In this document: positions 23,128-35,205 of the stretch, piece after piece | Numbering within the stretch: position 1 is the stretch's first letter | How the letters are laid out: each line of letters starts with the position of its first letter | Program-made: the position numbers and the translations under genes | Assembly (NCBI GenBank): GCA_023627715.1 | Contig: JAMAHW010000025.1 | Location: 186,001-250,000, forward strand | Length of the DNA stretch: 64,000 nt | Source: Periconia sp. R9002 | Taxonomy: Eukaryota > Ascomycota > Dothideomycetes > Pleosporales > Periconiaceae | Reading direction: 5' to 3' | Notes under the pieces: generated by a model | The model's input: the letters and a program-made list of their open reading frames with translations, nothing else | The model's database searches: none | Told to the model about the DNA's origin: nothing

Positions 23128-25811
23128 AATGAAAGAGGTTATGAAATTAAGAGGGGGTTGTATTTGATGCAAGCAATGAAGGTGTTCGTTTCAGAGAAGG
23201 GGAATGTCCCCAATAAATACTCAACTGAACCGCTCAGATTCTTGGCAATTTTCCTCGATAGTGGGTGTCACCACAAAAAGAGCAAGTGTGTGTGCCTTTC
23301 TCAATAGGAAAACGCCTGCCAACGCATATGTGACTTGTCCGTAATAAACGTGCGGACCGCGCCGTAATACCAACACTTAGCATCCCCGGCGGTCGAGCTC
23401 TTCGTTGTATGTTGCTGCAGCTGCAGCCTTTTTCATCACATTGTGGCTCTTATCGCATACAATTCATGAGCTAAAGAACGTAATTGATCTTATTGGTGAA
23501 TTAGCAAGCATCCCAAATCCAGTCATTTCCAGTGCATACCCTTCCCGACCCAACTGCGACGCCGCCGCAAATATGCAACATGCCAATGTGTTCATGCTCC
23601 CTCAAGACTCCCTTATGGTGCTGCTGAAACTTCTTTGAGTAGTTTGGAATTTAGTGAGTGGGCAAAGATCTAGAATGAGTCTGTCCCTTGCAGTTATGAT
23701 TCTTTCGGAAGGTTCTGTTGTACCGAAAGTTTTGATCCATGATAGAACTTTGCTGTTGCTCAGTCAATTAACATCGGGCTGCAGTAATGGTAGGTAAGCA
23801 TTTACGACTCCTAGAGTGGGTTCCCAAGACGTCATAGTGTTATCTAGGACGACATCATACATCAGATCATCGAATTCGAGCCTGGCGATTGCAACGACTC
23901 TGACAAACGAAATGATGCATATTATTTTAGAGAGTCAGTCAGTGATCTTGTGCGAGGAGTATCGTTGTAGAATTACATTTCTCCAAGACTGAATCTCGCA
24001 ATAACAGAATCTTTCCGATTTCTAGGCATCTGTAGTGAAGATAGTACTGGAAGTGACAAAGCTACAATAATAACATAGATAAGTAGATTGCAGATTCCAG
24101 TCGACAGGTCGTAGGTTCTGAGGTCGCCACAAGTTCCCGTAATAGTCTTATTCTAATTCAAGGCAAATGAACGGCAAGTCATGAGTGTGGTAATAACCGT
24201 AGATGACCAATACAGCAATGTCAAAGTCCCCTTTCCGTAGATGCCAAAGACAGTGGGGCGGCTTTGGAAGTCAAATACCGGTGTTTTTACAATGCAACAC
24301 GGAAAGCTTGACTAAGGAATTTGGTGTTCGCCATAAAATTGTGCCAGCAACGGACAGCTGAAGAAACAATGAGCAGTCATCAGTCAATCACTGCGAAATA
24401 TCATACCTCCACGTACGTCATTATTTCAATTACACTCAGAGTCCATATGTGCTTTCCATAGCCACTTTTGATAAAGGCTATATATATATCAATTGAATAT
24501 CTACCTCATACTCTTATATTGAAATGACGTTCCGATCATTATCGTAGCGTTATATCCAGAAGTAAGTATCTTTTTAGAAGTAAGCTTTCTGAATGTTGGT
24601 GAATAGAAGGAAACCGAACAAAGCAAATAGAGAAAAGTAATCGTTAGTACTTGATCCATATTGCCCACAATCGCATGAAAACAAATGGAAATGGTAGAAC
24701 AAGAAAGATAACGCTGCTTCCTAACAAAGCTTGCGCTCTACCTTAGTTGGGGGCTGAAAGCTTCGGCATGGTCATTTAAAAGAAGATTGGGAAAGTAAGA
24801 ATGATGATTCCTTTGAGTGATAACTTATTATGACTTCTAATGCATTTCTTTTAATTCCTTAGCATATCCTGCCAATTCGCAATGTCTACAACGGGCTTCG
24901 GTTATTAACGGAATCGATTATGCGAATGTGTTCAACCCGCCTCGTTCATGCAGAGACACACACCGCTGGTCGAGGGAGAACGAGGAGGGGGCGGCGTAGT
25001 TCATGATGTTGGGTGAGACAACAAAGAAATGCAATCAGGTCGCAACGAAATCTGCATATTCATGCATGTCTGGTAATAAAGCGACTGCGCCACCGGTTAA
25101 ATTACTCGACAGAAATAGTATTTGCCTTATCACAAATCAAAGTGTGGTTGCAGGCATCTGATCGGACTTTGAGTGCCAAGCCATCTCGACCTGAAGCTTT
25201 CTTGCTGATACCAGGACGCGGAAGTTTTATCTATAGGACTGAACACATAATTTCGCTATCCGTGGACAGGAAGGGCTCTAACGAACGCGATGGAAGATAA
25301 TTGCATGCTGCCAAGAAGCTTTACTGCAAACAATAGGCTCACAATCCTCAACATGATTCCCAGGCTTCATCTAATCTATGAATAGGATCAATCTACAGTA
25401 CTATCTTTGGAACGATGATTCCAGCACGATCTTACACCCGGCTATACCGATTGATGCGGAGGATATTCGAGTTGCCGATAGTGGGAGTGGGTCGTGGTAG
25501 GCCACCTTTTATTGTTTTTTCAATTAGGGGATTTGTAGGTTAGTGCAAAGAAACACAGTATCTGGCGTATTGAGACAGAACCCTAGCTTGTGTAGTTAAT
25601 ACAGTAATAAACCTGCGCATATTATACTGTTTATGGGCTATAAGTAATCGTCAAACCAAAAGATCAAAAAAATCATTGCAGATTATTGTAATACTCGATA
25701 TTGACACAGGCAAATCATCAGAAGAACGGCCTCGCTGGGGATGTACACAGATATAAGCATGCCGATATGACTGTAGATACGCACTTTTAAAATTATGTAC
25801 GGATGTGGGTT
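23128..25811. other. longest intergenic region (2.7 kb), no gene
   Basis: AT-rich, with short TA runs near 24480. No frame carries family motifs or a convincing exon pattern. The short frames at 23405-23638 and 25013-25300 show no domain. One copy of the dispersed repeat lies at 25672-25720. Confidence 0.5.
25672..25720 (+). repeat. dispersed repeat, copy C
   Basis: Starts ATCATTGCAGATTATTG and ends GACACAGGCAAAT. By eye it matches copy A (32262-32310) at about 31 of 42 positions without gaps. The three copies share the core ATC-x-T-x-GCAG ... ATAT-x-GAC-x-CAGGCA. Confidence 0.5.
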
Positions 25812-26743
25812 TCAAATTTCCCGTAAGATAGGTTCCAAGAGATCCAAAAGAGCTGGAATACTAAGATTCTTGAGACTTGCTTCATCTAGACCGTGATTTT
25901 GGATGATTGTCTGTCGCAGCTTCGACGAGCTAATGTCATCAGAAACAGTCTTCGGGTATTTCAGATAGTAACCTCGCTTTGGGGGGTTACTGTCATCAGT
26001 ACCTGTACACGTCCACAGCACGACCTCGGCTTCGTCCACTTCCTTGGCATCTAGGCAACAAAGGTCAGCTGTATTAGAGAGGCGTAACTACGAGGCGTAA
26101 CTACGAGGCACAGTATTTACTCACCATCTCCACAATCACGCGTATTGTGTGACCATTCTCCGAAGCCGTTCCACAATACCGGCCGACCATCCGGAAGAAA
26201 GTGGGAAGCAATATGTCTGGCTCTGTTTGTGAACATGGCGCCAGGAAATGCGATAGGCATGATGTTGAGAGGATCTTCTACATTCAAGTTATCGGGTCCA
26301 ACCAATCGAGCAATTGAAAGCTTGAACCCGTCCGCGTTGGTAAGCCGAAGTAAAGCTTCAGTGACTGGTTTGAAGGGGTACCAGGTGGTAGTCCATACCC
26401 ACACTCTCTCTTTCGGTACCGACGGAATGGCGCCCCAAAGCGCCGCTCTGCGGGTTTGTGAAAGGAAGAACTCCGGACAACTTTTCGATATTTTGTTTCT
26501 TAAGTGCCAATCTTCACTAGGGAGGATGACGATTGCGACTGCTGCTACCTCTGGTCTTAGCCCCGATAAAAGAGCGTCTATGTGCCCTCGATGCGGAGGA
26601 TTAAACGAGCCCGCGTATACGAGGAGGAGATTCTCGCTGCCAGATTGGAGAGTGCCAGTCAATGCCTGGATCGCACCAAGCTCAGTTTCTGAGGTCAAGC
26701 CAATTTCATTGTAGGCCATCTGCAAATATTGTTTGAGGGACAT
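25812..26743 (-). CDS. NMN-adenylyltransferase-like cytidylyltransferase-family protein
   Basis: Two exons on the minus strand (26125-26743, 25812-26050) with a 74-bp intron give 285 residues. The start is the ATG at 26743; the frame is open upstream but without another ATG. The nucleotidyltransferase signature is clear: LVYAGSFNPPHRGHIDALL carries the G-x-F-x-P-x(2)-x-G-H motif, and DDISSSKLRQTI is the C-terminal ISS-x-x-x-R motif. These bind ATP and the nucleotide substrate in NMN/NaMN adenylyltransferases. The sequence between them (ILPSEDWHLRNK) is unlike housekeeping NMNATs, so it is probably one of the divergent fungal paralogues whose activity is unsettled. It lies head-to-head with a HET-domain gene. 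Confidence 0.8.
26079..26109. repeat. 13-bp tandem duplication inside an intron
   Basis: GAGGCGTAACTAC occurs twice in a row (26079-26091, 26092-26104), followed by GAGGC. It lies inside the intron of the NMNAT-like gene, away from the splice sites. Confidence 0.8.
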
Positions 26744-27543
26744 ATCTATCTCCTCCGTAATTTTCTTATTCAGTGCGTATGGTAGATCCAGAGATTTCAA
26801 ACCGAGGCTAAACGAATATGAATAGCGTGTAGGAAAAATTCAGGGAACGATAATTGGCATAGAATATTTTTTTACTGCAGTTTACTAAAAATGCTCTCTA
26901 CAGATGTATGCAGGGCGATTTGATCTTAGATAGTAACATCAGGATCTATTTCGTGATGACGCCTTTAGCAGCCAATAGCACGCCACAGCACATGTCAATT
27001 TAACCTGGCCAAAACTTCGGCCCAAGATAGCGGTAAAATGAGGATCGCTGGAGGCGCGTTCTGAGCTTTCTTCGTCCCAAATCTGAAAGGTTGAAGAAAA
27101 ACGTTTGACCTTATACAGCGTCCTATTTCATATCTACATTAGCTTCTTAGAAGAGAGAATTGGTCTACAACTCAATCAAATCATGAAGATTCATCACGTG
27201 ACAAAATACTAGAAACTACATATACCGAGTTGCCTAGCCAATTCATGTAGTATTTTCCCTGTATCATTGACGAGATCTCAAATCGATGATAAACACTTTA
27301 ACAACCACGGATTGCATAGTGCCTACTGACTTTGTAAGCTGTGAAAACATTAACCATGCCTGCGGAGAAGAGGAGAGGAGAGGAGGATTTAGGCTGCAGG
27401 GGTCTGTCTCGCATCTCTCTCCAACTTCAGCCTCACAAGACTTGTATACTCACCTGTTGGATCGACAACGGACGATAAACGACGATTTGCATGGAAGAAT
27501 TTGATGTAACATCCTTCTGTCGCATCTAACACACTTTCCGACT
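26744..27543. other. divergent promoter region, GA-rich tract
   Basis: An 800-bp region between two gene starts. A purine tract (GGAGAAGAGGAGAGGAGAGG) lies near 27363-27388, within 200 bp of the HET gene start. No other feature is seen. Confidence 0.5.
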
Positions 27544-29400
27544 ATGCGTTATGAATACCAGCCACTTGCCTCAGCGCAACATATCCGGCTTCTCGTACTG
27601 GCGCCAGCTAAGCATGTAGATGCCCCACTCGAGTGCTCATTTGAAAGAAGGCACATCGAAAACCAAACTGAACGTTACCAAGCTATCTCGTATACATGGG
27701 GCAATCAAAAACTAGACCAGGACCTCCATTGTGAAGGGGCCATCATAAAAATCACTATAAATCTTTCTTCAGCCTTGCGTCGATTTAGGTCCAAATTCAA
27801 ACCCAGGAAGTTGTGGGCCGACGCTGTGTGTATCAACCAAACCGACAGTGAAGAGAAAAGCTCTCAGATCCCACTCATGTTCAAAATTTATCGGTTCGCT
27901 GAGAAAGTCTTGATATGGCTCGGGGAAGGTGAAGAATGCCACAACAAAGCCATCGACATCCTTGATCTAGTGGCGAGGTCCACCAGGCCAGGCTCTGCTT
28001 ACTCGGATTATAAGACCCTCGAAGAGATGCCAGAATTTCTAGATATGGGAAAGCATGTTCGGGCCTTTTTCCAACTTTCTTGGTTCAGTCGCCGCTGGGT
28101 CGTGCAAGAGCTTGTTCTCAACAAAAATGCTATCTTTCACTATGGGGGATCGAAAGTACCATGGGCGACAATTCACATGGCCTGCGAAGCACTGGATTCC
28201 GAATTCTGGAGAGATGACTCTAGCGCGCAGGTCCGTCGCAAGTTGCGGCAGTATGGCAATCTTTGGCATACATGGTGTTACTCTAATCGAGTTACGACTC
28301 ACTGCGATCTAATCACCCTATTACATTCCTTCTGCGATCTGCAATGCGGAGAAGCTAAGGATAAAATATACGCTCTTGCAGGCTTGGCAACCGATGTCCA
28401 TGTTTCAGCCGTACCACCATCGACGAGAACTGAAAGCCCATTACCAGTGATTGTGCCGGACTACAAGATAACAGATGGTGAAGTCTTCCGCAATCTTGCG
28501 CTCGCACTCATACAATCTGGGAACATTTTTCGTACCCTGGCTTTAGCCGCAGCTTACCAACCGAGTAAAGAGGACAACGGCCTTGGTAGCTGGATACCAG
28601 ACTTTCGCTGCCCTCCTCTGTGGGAAACCGTTCTATACGAGGACACTGGTGATTTTGAAATGTTAGAAAAACCCCAGTGGATTGGTGGAAAGCTCAAACT
28701 CAACATTACGTCCTATTCTTGGAAGGTTGAAGAGGTGGAGCTTCCTATTCCAGGCATTGCACCTCCCGCTCTCAAGACACGAAGCCATCTTCGTGTTCAA
28801 GAGGTTTATATCCCATCAGGAGAGAACAGCATTGAGAGGACCGTCCAGAAGCTCAAAGAATGGTACAATAAAACTCTGTATAAATCTAGGAGGTTGAAGA
28901 AGATTAGGAATCACGTACACAACCTTGCACCGGAATTCATACTAGGCAGTCTCACCGCAGACTATAAGATGAAAGATGAAGATGGTAACTTAAGTGATCA
29001 TTACGGCGCGTTTAGAAGGTGGTACTCGCAGAAAATGCCTACGAATAATCCATCTGGAAAGCAATGGGCACGACACCTACACAATGCTGTTTCTACACAT
29101 CGGTTTTTCCTTAGCGAGCTGGCACTTGGACCAGACCGTTATGTTCTCATGATGGGCGCTGGTCCTACTACTTTACAGGAAGGTGATGGTATCTTCCGTC
29201 CAACGTCAGAAAAAGTCGGTGATGCATATTCCCTGAATCCGAAACATTCAACAAACAAAGCATTGTTTCTTAGGCTCAAGGAAGATGGATATCAAGTGAT
29301 TGGGGACGGTTACGTTGCTGACACAATACCCAAGTATGATCCGATCCCCAGCGTCAGAAAACACATTCACGGAGAACAGATGGAGATCACTCTGATATAA
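27544..29400 (+). CDS. HET-domain (heterokaryon incompatibility) protein
   Basis: A single exon of 618 residues. The HET domain occupies about residues 40-195, with its three usual blocks: YQAISYTWGNQ, LWADAVCINQTDSEEKSSQI and VLIWLGEGEE, followed by FSRRWVVQELVLNKNAIFHYGG. The C-terminal two thirds has no NACHT, ankyrin or WD repeats, so this is the common HET-only-plus-unknown architecture. Such proteins can mediate non-self recognition and cell death when incompatible strains fuse, but most are uncharacterised and dozens occur per genome. It is divergent from the NMNAT-like gene and converges with the NRAMP gene, 204 bp away. Confidence 0.92.
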   Translation: MRYEYQPLASAQHIRLLVLAPAKHVDAPLECSFERRHIENQTERYQAISYTWGNQKLDQDLHCEGAIIKITINLSSALRRFRSKFKPRKLWADAVCINQTDSEEKSSQIPLMFKIYRFAEKVLIWLGEGEECHNKAIDILDLVARSTRPGSAYSDYKTLEEMPEFLDMGKHVRAFFQLSWFSRRWVVQELVLNKNAIFHYGGSKVPWATIHMACEALDSEFWRDDSSAQVRRKLRQYGNLWHTWCYSNRVTTHCDLITLLHSFCDLQCGEAKDKIYALAGLATDVHVSAVPPSTRTESPLPVIVPDYKITDGEVFRNLALALIQSGNIFRTLALAAAYQPSKEDNGLGSWIPDFRCPPLWETVLYEDTGDFEMLEKPQWIGGKLKLNITSYSWKVEEVELPIPGIAPPALKTRSHLRVQEVYIPSGENSIERTVQKLKEWYNKTLYKSRRLKKIRNHVHNLAPEFILGSLTADYKMKDEDGNLSDHYGAFRRWYSQKMPTNNPSGKQWARHLHNAVSTHRFFLSELALGPDRYVLMMGAGPTTLQEGDGIFRPTSEKVGDAYSLNPKHSTNKALFLRLKEDGYQVIGDGYVADTIPKYDPIPSVRKHIHGEQMEITLI

Positions 29401-29604
29401 TTTGATAGCTTTCAATGTCTCTTTCATACACTTCCACCATAAGTTGCCAGAATTGCATTGCCGCCTTCAATGCATAAACAATTCCTAGCCAAAAACTTAC
29501 TTTCTCGAGATTTGCAGTGCTTCATCCAAACTCACATTCTGATCCTGGACCCTTACTGTACTTCACCCCGTTGTTTTAGCCCTTCAGAGACTTTTAGTGC
29601 GCAA

Positions 29605-31516
29605 TTACGCAACACCTATGCCAACGAGCACCAAAAGTGCTACGTTCATAATCACAATGACACCCCATATCAGAATCGCAAAAATGGTTGTAATCCAGCC
29701 GTTTCTCATCTGTACATGCCTTTCTCCCTCGTCTGCAGCCTCGACTGGTTCGCGGACAGCCACTTTCATGTACTTTCCACGACAGGTGAACCAAAGTAAG
29801 GGAGCGCTGACAAAGGGTAAGATGACGCTCAGCGCCACCTGGGAGCCGGCGAGGGCTTTTCCAAGTCCCTCTCGGCCGGCTGCGCCAGCAATGATGATGC
29901 TGGGTGTGATGCTAATTGAACGGGTGATAAGGCGACGGAGCCATGGTTTGAGTGACCAGTTGAGCTGGCCTTCCGAAATCATTTGACCAGAAATTGTGCA
30001 AACAATGCCCGCCGAAGTACCCGATAGTAGCAAAGCCAATGCAAACAAAGTACCCGCAACAGGCGCGATTGAACGGGAAAGGAGGCTGTGGATCGAGAAG
30101 AGATCTGCGTCATCGGCCTCCGGAAGACCGTAGAGGGATGCCCCAGCAACGATGAGGATGGAGCTGTTGACAAAAAGGGCGAAGGTAAAGAGAGATATGG
30201 CTAGTTCAACAATGCTGTATGACATACATGACTTAATGGCAGCTAAAGAAGGTTTGTACTTGGTTTGGTTGTTTAGAGAGTCTGTATCATGTATCTCCGG
30301 TGAGTCATTGATCTCATCGAATTCGCGTAGACGCGGTTGGACAATGCCGCTGCCTAAATAAAGACTGTGAGGCATCACGGTGGCGCCAAGGATACCGCAC
30401 GACTGATACAGCCTAGCGATTGTGAGTAGATAATTACATCAACTTGATGAGAGGGTCACTCACGCCTGCGACTGGACTAGTGTTGAAGAGGGTATATATC
30501 CGCGGAAAACCTCTCCTACGGAAGCTTGGATTTTGGTGAGTTCGAAACAAAAACAGATAACAACGCCGAGCACCAGAAACATGACAAAAAACTCGAATGC
30601 TCTTAGAGCGCGCATTGCGCCGGCAGGCTGGTAAAAAACTAGAATAATGAGCACGTCGACAATAGATATAGCGCAGCCCGCAACGAGGGGAATATGAAGG
30701 AGGAGATTAAGAGCAATGGCAGTGCCGATGACCTGTTGAAGTTAGCAAGGGAGAATTCTACTCGCCGGCATTGGACATACCTCTGCGATATCAGTAGCGA
30801 TGATTGCGGATTCCCCGAAAAAGTAGAGAACATAATTGAGCCACAAGGGGAGATGAGCCTTGCAGTTCTCAGCAAGGTTCATTCCCGTGACGGAACCTAG
30901 TTTGATGCATAGGGATTGAAGGAAGATGGCGAAGATGTTAGACATTAAAACAATGAAAAGGAGTTTGAACTTGAACGAAGCGCCGGCGGCAACATCAGTC
31001 GCATAGTTACCTGAGATTGAAAGTTAGCACTCGTTGACAATCAATGAATTTGAGATGATGATGCCCACCAGGATCTATGTAGGCGACAGCAACCATAAAC
31101 CCAGGTCCAATGAATTTCACATATTTAAGTAGGACCTTTGATGCTTTTCCGATGAGCGCAGGAACCACCATACGCCAATTACTTATAGTCTTCTTAGAGC
31201 CTCGAACAGTGCCACCAGATGGAGAGTCAGCGATGGCTCCAGATCCTTTGTCTTCACTCGTCGCATTGTCACACTGATCACCGGCGACTTTCGGCTTGAT
31301 TTCACGGTCTGTTCCCGTAGGTTCGAAGTCTTCAGGAGGGTCTATCTTGGTTTTGGGCGAATCCGCACTGGCTATTATGTGGTTTCTTTGTAATCTAGCA
31401 CTGGCTATATGATCCAGGTCAGCCCTCGTTGTCGTGTCGGCGTTGAGAGCATTTGGATTTTGGTTCCAACCCTCCGGTTGGAGTGGATCTGTATCTGTAC
31501 GCGATGGACAGTTCAT
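29605..31516 (-). CDS. NRAMP/SMF-type divalent metal (Mn2+/Fe2+) transporter
   Basis: Four exons on the minus strand (31069-31516, 30781-31010, 30464-30732, 29605-30412) give 584 residues, starting at the ATG at 31516. After a 130-residue hydrophilic N-terminus comes TM1 with GFMVAVAYIDPGNYATD, whose D-P-G-N metal site is rebuilt exactly by splicing the 58-bp intron. TM6 carries the A-T-V-M-P-H-S motif (ILGATVMPHSLYLGS), and GTSAGIVCTISGQMISEG is the conserved transport motif. About eleven transmembrane segments are visible. These proton-coupled carriers move manganese, iron and related ions in vacuolar, Golgi or plasma membranes. All key metal-binding residues are present. Confidence 0.92.
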
Positions 31517-32993
31517 AGCGGTGAGAGGGGATTGTATCACACCGGATAGGAACACGTATGAGCGAGAAGTAAGTACTAAGTAGCTAAGAGATGGCTGACG
31601 TATAGTGGTCGGTGAATGGTTTTTCCGGCCCGGAAACGCTTCCTTCCGAAGGGAACTGCAACGGTTATACAGACTTCACCATCGCTCCGTACGGATCCTG
31701 TGATGGTACAACTCTGTGGCTCGGGATCTTCCGATACCGACGTGATTCACATTTTCACTGGAGACAATGGAGCTTGGCGTGCTTGCTTTGTTTGTGACGT
31801 GATCCCACCTGATTCGACTCGAGCAGGATATCGGTAGACCACCTGCGATACTATCCTCTGCCATCACACAAAAGAAATCTCACGAATAATTATTCGTTCA
31901 GCAGCCGTCGGAATTGACCGTGGCCCGAACCAGTAGTTACACGTTCATCGTCAAAACCTGCATTATCCCTCTTTATAGCGGAACCGTGCGACATCGTTGA
32001 CGACGACACGTCACACACACGGCAAACAGGCCTGCAAATAGGGAATGACGACTATAGCGATGCCGAAAATGAGCCTTCCATTGCACCGCGAGTTAGATGC
32101 CTCCACCTCTACTAGCAATCCAGCACCAAAAACCTTTGCCGAGCGTTCAGTTCAGCGTGCGCCACCTCGACCCTATCAGGGCGTACGAAGTATTAGTAGT
32201 GCGTGAAGTTATGGAGCGGCAGAGCAAATGAATCGGATCTAATCGTGAAAAGTATAAATTGATCTTCGCAGAGTATTGCTACCCTGGATATCGACGCAGG
32301 CAGCAAAAAAAACGCCGAATCTAATCGTATAGCCCTCATACAATTCGCTGTCGAACCAAAAAGCCGAGTTCCTTACCGCATTTCGCTTGCCACAATTCGA
32401 GGTACAATATCCTAACAAATAGTCTTACTACGTTACAATAATCATCCTGGCTTGATACAAGATAGATCCAAACCTCCCCCGGAGTTCAACCACCGCAGCA
32501 GAGTTAAACCTTCAATCCGGATGAATAGCCACTCACGATGCTGACGAAGCTATTCGGCAGGCCTTAATCCGCGATTTTGTCTGGACAGGGAAACTTACCC
32601 GGAGTAGTGCTTCCTCATTTTCCTTTCCTTTTCTTTTCTTTCTTCAAAAAGAATTACTCCGTGATACCCCATCGACAATTTAATGTCTCCAACTATAACC
32701 GTACCATACGCATTCAGAGTACAGAGCACGTTGCATAGCCAAAACATACCCCAGAAAGTATCAGGTCCTTTCATTTTCTTAACTCCGTCTCATTGCAGTT
32801 TCTCCGCTACCATGTCATAAAAGTTCATCTCTGCACAATCCGAATCAGCCACACAACCCCCCAACCCCATTCCCCCCAACATTACCATTAAAAAAACCAC
32901 CAAAACCGGCAAAGATGAACCTCGTCAAAAAAGAAGATAACAAGACCTTAAAACCCTATAAACATCTCCAAGGACGTACACACATCAGTGAAG
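31517..32993. other. intergenic, one dispersed repeat copy, no gene
   Basis: 1.5 kb. Holds copy A of the dispersed repeat (32262-32310) and a pyrimidine tract near 32619-32645. I see no coding frame. Confidence 0.5.
32262..32310 (+). repeat. dispersed repeat, copy A
   Basis: Starts ATCTTCGCAGAGTATTGCTA and ends GACGCAGGCAGC followed by an A-run. Closely related to copies at 59782-59827 and 25672-25720. Confidence 0.55.
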
Positions 32994-34589
32994 TCACGCA
33001 TCATTATACATCATCCACGAATCATCCTCATCCGCGTCAGGCCACCCACTATCCTCTATTCCCAAACCATCCGTCGCCGTCGCCGTCGTAGCCGTCGTCA
33101 AACCAGGCGGCTCGCTCACCGGCTGCTCGACACTCGCAACCACGCTCCCAGCAGCACCAGCACCAGCAGCGCCGCCCTCTGAAGACGACGACGCCCCCGT
33201 CGTGGTGGAACTGACATTCCTACCCCGCTGGCTCCTCCTCGAAAACCAACTACGCCCTCTCTTGATAGAGCTCTGCCTGGCTCGGTCTTCAATCGTAGCA
33301 TCTTGGTGCTTCAGAGGTGGAATCAATGGCGTCGCGCACGGGACATTCTCCTTCCACACTACGATCCCTTTAACGTAGTCTTCTTCGTCTCTGAATAAGT
33401 TGTGGCGCGTCATGTCGGGGACCCTGAAGGAGCTCTGTAGACGGGCGCGGAAGTCGTCGTGGGTGGTGTAGAGGTGGGTCCAGAGGGCGCGTTCGCGTTG
33501 TTGGCTTGGGAGGAGGGGGTAGGGAGAGGGGAGATTGGGGGTTATTTGCGAGAGGTTTTCCTTTGAGATGGGGTCGGTTGTGACGGACGTGGTGTCGCTC
33601 TGGTTCGAGGTTGCCGGTTGGGTAGGTGGATGAGGATTGATAGGCGTGAAAGAAGGTCCCGGAGGAGGAGAAGAAGATTTCCACGGATCGAACACGACGG
33701 TGGGATGACCGCCGTTCTTCTTGAGATCACATACCTCGGCAATGGTCATCCAAGCGGCGGCGGCATCGAACATGACGTTCTTCAACCGCGCTTTGGCAAC
33801 GGCGACGTCCTCTTCGCTCGTTTCCTCGCCTTCGCAAACAAACTCTACATCTGCTGCGCGGAACGACGCTGTGGCGATGCCCACGTTATGCCGGCGCGTT
33901 ATTGGGCTGTAGGTCAAGCGTGGCCCTGGTTTGATCACTTTGCAGAGTGAGCGAAGGGCTGCATTGGCGAAAGACGTAGCACCGATTCGGACCCCGAGAA
34001 GATAGGCGCGCATGTGAGACTGAACGGGATGGTAGTCTGAGCTGTTTTTGTTGATGGAGTAGATGTTGGAGTGCATGTAGTCGACCAGGTTCTGGAATGT
34101 GGAGGGGAGAACCTTTGGGAGGGTCAGGTAAGCTGGCGGTGTATTAACCTCGTCGTCATCATCGTCAGAAGAGGACGAGGAGGAATCGAAAGTAGCAGTC
34201 AAGACTGTGATGCTCGTATGTTTGTACAACAACTCGATTGGCACGTGGTATTTGCGGCTACCAGCATTGCGGCTGCTGTTATTTGCGAACGGCAAGGCGC
34301 CGCCGACTATGATTGTCATAGTGCTAGGTCGAACGTGTGGAAACAGCCGCGACGCCATATGCTTCTCGTGCGCGGGCAGCTGAATTGCCTTTGTGCGGAC
34401 GCGCATCAGTTTCTTGTAATGAGAAGCGGTGTAAGCAGAAGCGGTAGGTGCAGGTTGAGTGTTGTAGAGTTTGGAGTGGATGGCGGTTAAACCTGAGTCT
34501 ATAACTGAGGTTTGGAACCATTTGTAGTTGGGGACGGGAGGGAATGTGTCGGCGTTTGATGACCCAGATGGGTTGTCGGGAGGGTTCAT
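32994..34589 (-). CDS. BTB/POZ-like hypothetical protein
   Basis: A single exon of 531 residues. About residues 90-190 read like a BTB fold: TMTIIVGGALPFANNS, then KYHVPIELLYKHTSITVLTATFD and, after an acidic Ser/Asp run, LTLPKVLPSTFQNLVDYMHSNIY, matching the usual V-G-G...F-x-V-x-x-x-L-L/H-S-x...F and L-P-x-x...F-x-x-x-x-x-Y-x-Y/S-G pattern. The C-terminal half is Ser/Pro/Ala-rich and probably disordered. BTB domains mediate dimerisation or bind cullin-3; no further role is visible. The sense strand is C-rich in the middle and strongly G-rich towards the 3' end. Confidence 0.65.
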   Translation of the reverse strand: MNPPDNPSGSSNADTFPPVPNYKWFQTSVIDSGLTAIHSKLYNTQPAPTASAYTASHYKKLMRVRTKAIQLPAHEKHMASRLFPHVRPSTMTIIVGGALPFANNSSRNAGSRKYHVPIELLYKHTSITVLTATFDSSSSSSDDDDDEVNTPPAYLTLPKVLPSTFQNLVDYMHSNIYSINKNSSDYHPVQSHMRAYLLGVRIGATSFANAALRSLCKVIKPGPRLTYSPITRRHNVGIATASFRAADVEFVCEGEETSEEDVAVAKARLKNVMFDAAAAWMTIAEVCDLKKNGGHPTVVFDPWKSSSPPPGPSFTPINPHPPTQPATSNQSDTTSVTTDPISKENLSQITPNLPSPYPLLPSQQRERALWTHLYTTHDDFRARLQSSFRVPDMTRHNLFRDEEDYVKGIVVWKENVPCATPLIPPLKHQDATIEDRARQSSIKRGRSWFSRRSQRGRNVSSTTTGASSSSEGGAAGAGAAGSVVASVEQPVSEPPGLTTATTATATDGLGIEDSGWPDADEDDSWMMYNDA

Positions 34590-35205
34590 GGTTGCTGGTT
34601 GGTGAGGACAGTGTGCTAGCGAGGTCAGTGCGAGGCAAGTAAATAGTTTTTTCTGCGTCCCAGCGGACGGCGTTTGTTGTGCTGCCTAGAGGTAGGTAGG
34701 TGCGTGCGTGAGGAAAAGTGCTACTAACACGATGTATAAACAAGCAACCGCCATGCCTGTGTATCCTGTTCAAAAGTTGGGTACCCCATGATTTCCACCG
34801 CAAAGCCGTAGAGTAGTAAATGTGAGCGTTCAGATGAGTTACAGAGGAGGACGTTCATGTCGCGAGATATTCTGTTTCTCGTTTGCATCAGTGATGCAGT
34901 CGTTTGCTCGGGTCTGGTGACTCTCTCAGGTCACATGTCACGGGATACAGGGGGGGTGAACGTCTGCTTTCAAGCGCAACCATATCTAAGATTCTGTAGA
35001 TATTCGTGTTAGTTATTGGTGAGAGATGCCCCAGAAACAGATTTGGATGTTGTAGTGAATGGCAGATAAATGATGTTTGGGTGCTACGTACTCTAATACT
35101 ACAACGGGTATATGATTTGAAGTGAAGATGACATAGGACAACAGGCATGGCGACATCCTTGGTAATTCATTAAAGAACGATTTGTCGAACTCTTGATTGT
35201 CCTAT
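34590..35205. other. intergenic, probable promoter, nothing specific seen
   Basis: A 616-bp region between two minus-strand genes. It must hold the promoter of the BTB-like gene and the 3' end signals of nothing else on the plus strand. Confidence 0.45.

Noticed and set aside
23405..23638. 77-codon frame with a hydrophobic start
   Set aside because: Looks superficially like a signal peptide, but no family and no continuation were found.
24480..24492. TA repeat as a promoter or microsatellite of interest
   Set aside because: Too short and in a gene-free region.
26145..26714. 189-codon plus-strand frame
   Set aside because: Antisense to the first exon of the NMNAT-like gene, which has its nucleotidyltransferase motifs on the minus strand.
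31517..31555. N-terminal extension of the NRAMP protein
   Set aside because: The frame there begins at GTG; the first ATG is at 31516.
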